Of a stretch of 11,867 nt of DNA, positions 7,114 to 11,867 are shown one piece after another (within the stretch, counting starts at the first letter, position 1; each line of letters starts with the position of its first letter). The position numbers were made by a program, and so were the translations under genes. The DNA is taken from NCBI GenBank assembly GCA_938005655.1, contig CALLNA010000289.1, forward strand, positions 1 to 11,867, in the 5' to 3' direction. Source of the DNA: an uncultured Novosphingobium sp. GTDB lineage: Bacteria > Pseudomonadota > Alphaproteobacteria > Sphingomonadales > Sphingomonadaceae. The notes beneath the pieces were generated by a model. That model made no database searches. It saw only the letters and a list, made by a program, of their open reading frames with translations, and was not told where the DNA came from.

Positions 7114-8391
7114 ATGGGCAGATCGACGATGATATTCGCTTCGGCCGGGGCGGCGGCCCTGGCCGTGGGGCTGGCCGCCGCGCCGCTGCTGGCGCAGCCG
7201 GCCGGTGCGGGCGGGGGTTCCGGCGGTGGCGGGCCGGCGCGCTACGACATGCGGGCCGGGACCGTCTCGGGCGTCGGCGCCCAGGGCGGCGGCGGCGGCA
7301 TGGGCATGATGTTCGGCGGCGGCGGGGGCGGCAACGCCGTCCAGCACGAATTGCTGCTGCGGCTCGGCTCGGGCCGCGCGGCCGACCGGGGCGCGCCCAA
7401 GGCCGACCACTTCATGCCGCCCGCGGCCCAGCTCGGCCGCTCGGTCCAGCTTGTCTCCCCGCGCGAGGAGCGCGGCGTGGACGAACTGCCCCAGCGCCCC
7501 AAGGGCCGGATGCTGATCTACTGGGGCTGCGGCGAGCACGCGCCCAAGGGCCAGCCCGTCGTCATCGACTTCTCCAGGCTCGCCGCCGGGCAGGTTCCGC
7601 CCGGGCTGTGGACCACGACCATCGTCCGCGACTGGGGGCCGACCGCGCAGAACAGCCGCTCCTTCGCGCGCTGGCCGGCGGAGGACGGCAAGTACGTCCG
7701 CTCCGATTCCTCGCTGCCCGGGCCGCACAAGATCTCCAGCAACTTCGCGCCGGAGATCTCGTTCACCCTGGCCAACGACTTCATGCAGCCGCTGCGCTCG
7801 CGCACGATGAACCTGCCGGGCGGGGCGAAGAACCTGATGTGGTCCGGCATCCCGCTGGCGACCGGCTATCTCGCCACCCTGTTCGGCGGCCAGATGAACG
7901 ATCGCGGCGACATGGGCGACATGGTCATGTGGTCGAGCAGCGCGACCCGCCAGTTCGGCGGCGGGCTGGCCGACTGGCTCTCGCCCGGCCAGGTCGCCGC
8001 GCTGGTGCGCGACCGCACGGTCCTGCCGCCGACCGCGACGAGCTGCACGATCCCCGCCGAGGTGATCCGCGACGCGGGCCAGTTCCGCATGGGCACCCTG
8101 ACCGCCTTCGGGCCGGAGGAGGACTTCGCCTATCCGCCGCGCCCGGCCGGGGCCCGCGCCTGGAACCCGGAGTGGACCGCGCGCATCCGCCATCGCTCGA
8201 CCACGAGCTGGATGGACATGGCCGGGATGGAAGGCATGAGCGGGATGGGCGGGCAGGGCGGCCGCTATTCCCGCGACGACGATGAAGGCGACGCGCCGCC
8301 GCCGCGCAACTGCACCCCGCGCCGCGGCGGGCTCGGCGGGATGCTCGGCGGCCTCGGCGGTCTTGGCGGCGGCGGCCGGAACGGCTGCTGA
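7114..8391 (+). CDS. Secreted glycine/methionine-rich protein of unknown function
   Basis: I do not recognise a named family. The ATG at 7114 is chosen over the upstream in-frame start at 7051 because AGGAGGA (7098-7104) sits nine bases before it. It also places a Sec signal peptide at the very N-terminus: hydrophobic core ASAGAAALAVGLAAAPLLA (9-27), with cleavage likely near Ala27-Gln28. The mature part of this 425-residue protein has a glycine-rich stretch (32-73, with MGMMFGGGGGG at 63-73). A folded middle runs about 78-365, with motifs DHFMPP (98-103), LIYWGCGEHAP (134-144), TSCTIPAE (309-316) and EEDFAYPPRPAG (335-346). The tail is rich in Met, Asp and Gly (MDMAGMEGMSGMGG, 367-380) and ends in GGLGG repeats and a final Cys. 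Cysteines 139, 311, 400 and 425 could form two disulfides. It is probably periplasmic or cell-surface. The flavodoxin gene follows after 21 bp. Confidence 0.75.
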   Translation: MGRSTMIFASAGAAALAVGLAAAPLLAQPAGAGGGSGGGGPARYDMRAGTVSGVGAQGGGGGMGMMFGGGGGGNAVQHELLLRLGSGRAADRGAPKADHFMPPAAQLGRSVQLVSPREERGVDELPQRPKGRMLIYWGCGEHAPKGQPVVIDFSRLAAGQVPPGLWTTTIVRDWGPTAQNSRSFARWPAEDGKYVRSDSSLPGPHKISSNFAPEISFTLANDFMQPLRSRTMNLPGGAKNLMWSGIPLATGYLATLFGGQMNDRGDMGDMVMWSSSATRQFGGGLADWLSPGQVAALVRDRTVLPPTATSCTIPAEVIRDAGQFRMGTLTAFGPEEDFAYPPRPAGARAWNPEWTARIRHRSTTSWMDMAGMEGMSGMGGQGGRYSRDDDEGDAPPPRNCTPRRGGLGGMLGGLGGLGGGGRNGC

Positions 8392-8412
8392 CGGCAAGGT
8401 GTTGGCGTCAAG

Positions 8413-8886
8413 GTGCTGACAATCGTCTGGCACAGCCGGACCGGCGCCGCCCGCGCCATGGCCGAGGCGGCGCTGGCCGGGGCCGGGGAAGGCGCGCGCC
8501 TCGTCCCGGCCAGCGAGGCCACGCCCGAGGTCCTGCTGGAGGCCTCGGGCTACCTCTTCGTCTGCCCGGAGAACCTCGCCGCGCTGAGCGGCGCGATGAA
8601 GGAGATGTTCGACCGCGCCTATTACCCGCTGCTCGGGCGGATCGAGGGCCGCGCCTATGCCACGGCGATCGCCGCCGGCTCGGACGGACGCGGCGCCCAG
8701 GCCCAGATCGACCGCATCGTCACCGGCTGGCGCCTGAAGCGCGTCGCCGAGCCCTTGATCGTCAACCTCGGCGCCCAGACCCCGGAAGCCATCCTCGCGC
8801 CCAAACAGGTGCCCGAGCCGGACCTGCAACGCTGCCGCGAGCTGGGCGCGGCCCTGGCGGAAGGGCTGGCGCTGGGGGTATTCTGA
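8413..8886 (+). CDS. Small flavodoxin-fold protein (NAD(P)H-dependent oxidoreductase type)
   Basis: A 157-residue cytoplasmic protein likely to bind FMN and carry out electron transfer or quinone/nitro reduction. The N-terminal strand LTIVWHSRTGAARAMAEA (2-19) is the flavodoxin phosphate-binding loop, with SRTGAA contacting the FMN phosphate. YLFVCPENLAALSGAMKEMFDRAYYPL (47-73) is the second FMN loop and the following helix, as in flavodoxin-like reductases. ATAIAAGSDGRGAQAQIDRIV (83-103) fits the third loop. The length is close to a bare flavodoxin domain. The start is GTG at 8413 with a weak AAGG upstream; it gives a start right at strand 1, and no better start exists. It lies 21 bp after the secreted-protein gene, so the two probably form an operon. 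The redox partner is unknown, and Cys51 next to the flavin loop is the only notable residue. Confidence 0.8.
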   Translation: MLTIVWHSRTGAARAMAEAALAGAGEGARLVPASEATPEVLLEASGYLFVCPENLAALSGAMKEMFDRAYYPLLGRIEGRAYATAIAAGSDGRGAQAQIDRIVTGWRLKRVAEPLIVNLGAQTPEAILAPKQVPEPDLQRCRELGAALAEGLALGVF

Positions 8887-8899
8887 CGGGCTGCATGAA

Positions 8900-8922
8900 G
8901 GATCGGGTTCAGTACCCGATCC
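8900..8922. terminator. Hairpin at a convergent gene junction, possible bidirectional terminator
   Basis: GGATCGGGT (8900-8908) and ACCCGATCC (8914-8922) form a perfect 9-bp stem with a 5-base loop, TCAGT. It lies 14 bases after the flavodoxin stop and overlaps the stop codon and last codons of the converging monooxygenase gene. This position suits a shared terminator or RNA 3'-end stabiliser. No T-run follows on either strand, so intrinsic termination would be weak. Confidence 0.45.
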
Positions 8923-9880
8923 GCTCCATCAGCTCCGCCTTGGCCGCTTCGTACTGCCGGGCGAGGGTCTCCACCCGCTCGGCCACGGGTTCCACCGCGC
9001 TCACCGCGCCGATGCCCTGGCCCGAGCCCCAGATGTCCTTCCACGCCTTCGCCGCGCCGCCGGAGCCGAAGTCCATCTTGCTCGGATCGCTCTGGGCGAG
9101 GTTGTCGGGGTCGAGCCCGGCGGCGCGGATCGAGGGTTTCAGGTAGTTGCCGTGAACCCCGGTGAAGAGGTTGGTATAGACGATGTCGGCGGCGCGGCCC
9201 GCGACGATCTGCGCCTTGTAGGCATCCGGCGCATTGGCCTCGGGCGTGGCGATCCACGGGCTGCCGACATAGGCGAAGTCGGCGCCCATCGCCTGGGCGG
9301 CGAGGATCGAGCGGCCGTGGGCGATCGCGCCGGAGAGGGCGACCGGGCCGTCGAACCAGGCGCGGATCTCCTGCATCAGGGCGAAGGGCGATTGCGCGCC
9401 GGCATGGCCGCCCGCGCCGGCCGCGACCGGGATCAGGCCGTCGGCGCCCTTCTCGATCGCCTTGCGGGCGAAGGCATCGTCGATCACGTCGTGGAACACC
9501 AGGCCGCCCCAGCCGTGCGCCGCCCGGTTCACCTCTTCCTGTGCGCCGAGCGAGGTGATGAGCAGCGGCACCTCCCACTTCTCGCAGGTGGCCATGTCGG
9601 CCTCCAGCCGATCGTTGCTGCGGTGGACGATCTGGTTGACCGCGAAGGGCGCCGCGGGCCGCTCGGGATAGGCGCGATCGTGGGCGGCAAGCTCCTCGGT
9701 GATGCGGTGCAGCCATTCGTCGAGCTGGCTGGCGGGCCGGGCGTTGAGCGCCGGAAAGCTGCCGACCACGCCCGCCTTGCACTGGGCGATGACCAGGTCC
9801 GGCCCCGAGACGATGAACATCGGCGAGGCGATGACCGGCAGGCGCAGGCGGGAGAACAGGGCGGGCAGCGGCTTGGGCAT
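8909..9880 (-). CDS. Nitronate monooxygenase-like FMN enzyme
   Basis: A 323-residue cytoplasmic TIM-barrel flavoprotein of the nitronate monooxygenase / 2-nitropropane dioxygenase family. It opens with LPVIASPMFIVSGPDLVIA (14-32), the FMN-site strand, followed by AGVVGSFPALNAR (36-48). The key loop AAGAGGHAG (153-161) contains His159, which aligns with the catalytic histidine of the family. ALSGAIAHGRSILAAQAMGADFAYVGSPWIAT (181-212) supplies the FMN phosphate-binding segment. The length is normal for the shorter class. The ATG at 9878-9880 has GGGAAGA five to six bases upstream. It diverges from the dehydratase operon across 154 bp. Many proteins of this family oxidise something other than nitronates, and copies are common in sphingomonad catabolic clusters, so the real substrate may be a ring or acyl-CoA compound; that is inference. 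Confidence 0.9.
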   Translation of the reverse strand: MPKPLPALFSRLRLPVIASPMFIVSGPDLVIAQCKAGVVGSFPALNARPASQLDEWLHRITEELAAHDRAYPERPAAPFAVNQIVHRSNDRLEADMATCEKWEVPLLITSLGAQEEVNRAAHGWGGLVFHDVIDDAFARKAIEKGADGLIPVAAGAGGHAGAQSPFALMQEIRAWFDGPVALSGAIAHGRSILAAQAMGADFAYVGSPWIATPEANAPDAYKAQIVAGRAADIVYTNLFTGVHGNYLKPSIRAAGLDPDNLAQSDPSKMDFGSGGAAKAWKDIWGSGQGIGAVSAVEPVAERVETLARQYEAAKAELMERIGY

Positions 9881-9893
9881 TGATCTTCCCTGT

Positions 9894-9911
9894 TTTAATC
9901 GACCGATTAAA
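9894..9911. promoter_or_regulatory. TetR-type operator between the monooxygenase and dehydratase genes
   Basis: TTTAATCG-AC-CGATTAAA is a perfect 8-base inverted repeat with a two-base centre, in an AT-rich patch of otherwise very GC-rich DNA. It lies 13 bases upstream of the monooxygenase ATG, just behind its ribosome-binding site, and 123 bp upstream of the dehydratase ATG. Its form fits TetR/AcrR-family operators. It would directly control the monooxygenase; control of the dehydratase genes is possible but less sure given the distance. The rest of the 154-bp gap shows no clear promoter pair. The regulator gene is not in this window. Confidence 0.55.
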
Positions 9912-10034
9912 CGTCCTTAGCACGCCTGCTTTTCCTGTCGAGCCGCCAGTTCGGGCATTGCCTTTGCTGAACAACTGCACAATGGACGTTCGGTGGATGG
10001 CCTGCCGGGCGGGCCGGGAGAGGAATTGGGATTC

Positions 10035-11204
10035 ATGACCGCACAGACGCTCGATACCTCGGACATCGACCAGTACCTGGGCAAGCCCGTCGCCTCGTCG
10101 AGCCTGCGCGAGCCGATCGCGCCCAACGACATCCGCCGCTGGGTCCATGCGATGCACTACCCGAACCTGCTCCACTACGATCCCGACTTCGCCGCGGCGA
10201 GCCGCTGGGGCGGGATGGTCGCGCCGCAGTCGTTCTGCATCGCCACCGATGACGGCCACGGCGCGGCGCCGGCCTGCGTCGGCAACATCCCTAACTCGCA
10301 CCTGCTGTTCGGCGGCGACGAGCACTGGTTCACCGGCGTCCGGGTCCGGCCCGGCGACACGATCGCCAACGAGCGCATCCCCTTCGACTACGTGGTCAAG
10401 GAGACCAAGTTCGCCGGCCCGACCTGCTTCCAGCGCGGGGACAACAACTTCACCAACCAGGACGGCGAGCTGATCCTCAAGCAGCGCTCGACCTCGATCC
10501 GCTACCTCGCCCACGCCGGCGGGGAGACGGTGAACACCGAGGAGTTCGAGGAGCCGGTCTGGACCGCCGAGGAGCTGGTGGAGGTCGAGAAGCGCCGCTT
10601 CGCCTGGGCCAAGATGATGCACGACCTCGGCCACAAGGAGCGCTGGTGGGACGACGTGGCCGTCGGCGACGACCTGCCCGAGCGGGTCTTCGGCGTCCAC
10701 TCGATCGCCAGCTTCGCCACCGAATGGCGCGCCTACATCGTCAACAACTGGGGGACGATGAACCTGCGCAAGCAGGACCTCGCCGGGGTCGGCTTCTCCG
10801 AGGAGATGGGGATCTGGGAGAACGATCCCGACATGATGAAGACCGATCCCTTCCTGACCGACGGCGCCTATTACGGCCCCTCGCGCGGGCACCTGTTCCC
10901 GGCCTGGGCGCGGCGGATCGGGATGCCGCGCGGCTACGGCTACGGCGCCTCGATGGGGGCCTGGGGGATCGACTACCTCGCCGGCTGGGCGGGCGAGCAC
11001 GGCATGGTCGTCCACGCCGTCTCGAACTACCGCGGTCCGGCGCTGACCGGCGACATCACGATCCAGACCGCCGAGGTGATCGACAAGTCGGTCGACGACG
11101 AGGGCCGCCACCTGGTCCACGTCAAGCACAAGATGGCCAACCAGAAGGGCACGATCCTCGCTACCGGCACGGCCGAGATCGCCCTTCCGAAGAAGCCCGC
11201 CTAA
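10035..11204 (+). CDS. Double-hotdog dehydratase/hydratase (MaoC / FAS1-like), copy 1
   Basis: A 389-residue cytoplasmic protein with two tandem hotdog domains, probably hydrating or dehydrating an acyl-CoA intermediate. The N-terminal half (about 8-158) matches the FAS1-like dehydratase N domain: DIRRWVHAMHYPNLLHYD (32-49), RWGGMVAPQSF (57-67), LLFGGDEHWF (90-99) and VKETKFAGPTCFQRGD (121-136). The C-terminal half (about 205-385) looks MaoC-like, with DDVAVGDDLPERVFG (206-220) and GYGYGASMGAWGIDYLAGWAGEHG (300-323). The hydratase-2 motif D-x-N-P-L-H is altered: Asn44 and His47 remain, but Tyr42 is where Asp is expected, and the C-terminal half shows no copy. The ATG at 10035 is preferred to 9993 because GGAGAGGA lies ten bases ahead. 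A paralogue follows after 31 bp. The substrate is unknown; steroid, terpenoid or branched fatty acid breakdown are all plausible. Confidence 0.85.
   Translation: MTAQTLDTSDIDQYLGKPVASSSLREPIAPNDIRRWVHAMHYPNLLHYDPDFAAASRWGGMVAPQSFCIATDDGHGAAPACVGNIPNSHLLFGGDEHWFTGVRVRPGDTIANERIPFDYVVKETKFAGPTCFQRGDNNFTNQDGELILKQRSTSIRYLAHAGGETVNTEEFEEPVWTAEELVEVEKRRFAWAKMMHDLGHKERWWDDVAVGDDLPERVFGVHSIASFATEWRAYIVNNWGTMNLRKQDLAGVGFSEEMGIWENDPDMMKTDPFLTDGAYYGPSRGHLFPAWARRIGMPRGYGYGASMGAWGIDYLAGWAGEHGMVVHAVSNYRGPALTGDITIQTAEVIDKSVDDEGRHLVHVKHKMANQKGTILATGTAEIALPKKPA
10368..10438 (+). repeat. 71-bp segment nearly identical to 11563-11633 (copy 1)
   Basis: This stretch inside the first dehydratase gene, coding for NERIPFDYV through the FAGPTCFQR block, matches the second gene at 70 of 71 bases, synonymous positions included. 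The single difference changes Val to Ile. It is far more alike than the flanking coding sequence. Confidence 0.85.
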
Positions 11205-11235
11205 CTCAAACATCCGCATCCACAGGAGTATGCCA

Positions 11236-11867
11236 ATGGCCACCCTCGATTGTTCCGATCTCGACAACTACATCGGCAAGCCGATGCAGCCCGCCCGCAT
11301 GGTCGAGGCCGTGGCGAACACCGATATCCGCCGCTGGGCCCAGGCGATGCACTACCCGAACCGGCTGCACTACGATTCGGCCTATGCGCTGGAGAGCCGC
11401 TTCGGCCAGCTCGTCGCGCCGCAGTCGTTCCCGGTGACGATGGACGACGGCCACGGCTCGGCGCCCTCGTGCATCGGCCTGATCCCCAATTCGCACATGC
11501 TGTTCGGCGGCGACGAGTGGTGGTTCTACGGCCCCAAGATCGTCGCGGGCGACCGCATCTGGAACGAGCGCATCCCCTTCGACTACGTGATCAAGGAGAC
11601 CAAGTTCGCCGGCCCGACCTGCTTCCAGCGCGGCGACAACTTCTACTACAACCAGCACGGCGACCTGATCGCCAAGCAGCGCTCGACCTCGATCCGCTAC
11701 AACCAGGCGGCGGGAGAGGAATCGATCTCCGCCGACCAGAGCGGCGCCGAGGACCCGGTCTGGACCGACGACGAGCTGGAGGCCCTGGAGGACCGCAAGT
11801 TCACCTGGATCAAGATGCTCCACGACCTGGCCCACAATCCCCGCTACTGGGATAGCGTGACGGTCGG
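11236..11867 (+). CDS. Double-hotdog dehydratase/hydratase (MaoC / FAS1-like), copy 2 (partial, right edge)
   Basis: The first 210 residues of a paralogue of the preceding gene; they cover the whole N-terminal hotdog domain and the linker. The same landmarks appear in order: DIRRWAQAMHYPNRLHYD (30-47), LVAPQSF (59-65), MLFGGDEWWFYGPKIVAGDRI (88-108), IKETKFAGPTCFQRGD (119-134) and KQRSTSIRY (147-155). Here too Tyr40 replaces the expected motif Asp, with Asn42 and His45 kept. The two copies differ most at residues 16-28 and in the linker after 156. Of two in-frame ATGs, the one at 11236 is preferred because AGGAG (11224-11228) is seven bases upstream, against one base for the ATG at 11230. The 31-bp gap shows it is in one operon with copy 1. 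The proteins may act as a pair or on successive substrates; the sequence does not decide. Confidence 0.84.
   Translation, partial: MATLDCSDLDNYIGKPMQPARMVEAVANTDIRRWAQAMHYPNRLHYDSAYALESRFGQLVAPQSFPVTMDDGHGSAPSCIGLIPNSHMLFGGDEWWFYGPKIVAGDRIWNERIPFDYVIKETKFAGPTCFQRGDNFYYNQHGDLIAKQRSTSIRYNQAAGEESISADQSGAEDPVWTDDELEALEDRKFTWIKMLHDLAHNPRYWDSVTV
11563..11633 (+). repeat. 71-bp segment nearly identical to 10368-10438 (copy 2)
   Basis: Second member of the pair of near-identical coding segments in the tandem dehydratase genes, 70 of 71 bases matching copy 1. A further 27 bases coding for KQRSTSIRY downstream are also identical between the two genes. Confidence 0.85.

Noticed and set aside
8320..8388. 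GGC-rich tandem repeat near the end of the secreted-protein gene as a separate repeat element
   Set aside because: The repetition follows from in-frame GGLGG coding and has no fixed DNA unit.
7078..8829. A 583-codon minus-strand frame opposite the secreted-protein and flavodoxin genes
   Set aside because: The plus-strand genes have a signal peptide, a strong ribosome-binding site and an FMN-binding motif; the antisense product is compositionally typical of a shadow.
9917..10132. A 71-codon minus-strand frame over the dehydratase start
   Set aside because: It overlaps the supported dehydratase start and shows no domain and no convincing ribosome-binding site.
8655..11267. An 870-codon minus-strand open frame spanning the monooxygenase and the first dehydratase gene
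   Set aside because: It runs antisense to the dehydratase and out of frame with the monooxygenase, has no recognisable domain, and arises from very GC-rich codon use.

Overview
The window looks like chromosomal DNA from a high-GC alphaproteobacterium, most likely in Sphingomonadales (Sphingomonas, Sphingobium or Novosphingobium type). This rests on the codon style, on a small DUF6356-like membrane protein typical of sphingomonads as I remember the family, and on the kinds of catabolic gene present. No taxonomic search was possible. I see no transposase, integrase, CRISPR array or phage gene.

Left part (1-5156). A partial minus-strand hppD (4-hydroxyphenylpyruvate dioxygenase, tyrosine catabolism) runs off the left edge. 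Behind it on the same strand lie an FAD/NAD(P)-binding oxidoreductase and a small one-helix membrane protein, whose reading frames overlap. A 73-bp gap before hppD holds a long near-palindrome that covers a consensus -35 box, so hppD probably has its own regulated promoter. Diverging from this group, on the plus strand, are an MHS-type major facilitator transporter with a large extra periplasmic loop, preceded by a perfect GTTAGCGCTAAC palindrome, and a YbaK-type aminoacyl-tRNA deacylase joined to it by an ATGA overlap. A tRNA-Glu(UUC) gene with its own promoter-like sequence follows.

Middle part (5157-8886). recJ (single-strand DNA exonuclease) lies on the minus strand. Diverging from it is a secreted protein of unknown function, rich in glycine and methionine, followed closely by a small flavodoxin-fold protein. 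The flavodoxin gene converges on the next gene over a hairpin.

Right part (8900-11867). A minus-strand nitronate monooxygenase-like FMN enzyme diverges from two tandem paralogous double-hotdog (MaoC / FAS1-like) dehydratase genes, the second cut by the right edge. The divergent intergenic region carries an 18-bp TetR-like operator next to the monooxygenase start. This looks like the edge of a catabolic locus (acyl-CoA, steroid or terpenoid type is a guess), in which flavin-dependent oxidation and enoyl-type hydration or dehydration would be expressed together.

I did not find a clearly new defence or mobile system. The points most worth following are the dehydratase pair, which lacks the canonical hydratase-2 motif, the transporter loop, the secreted orphan protein, and three well-formed operator palindromes whose regulators are not in the window.
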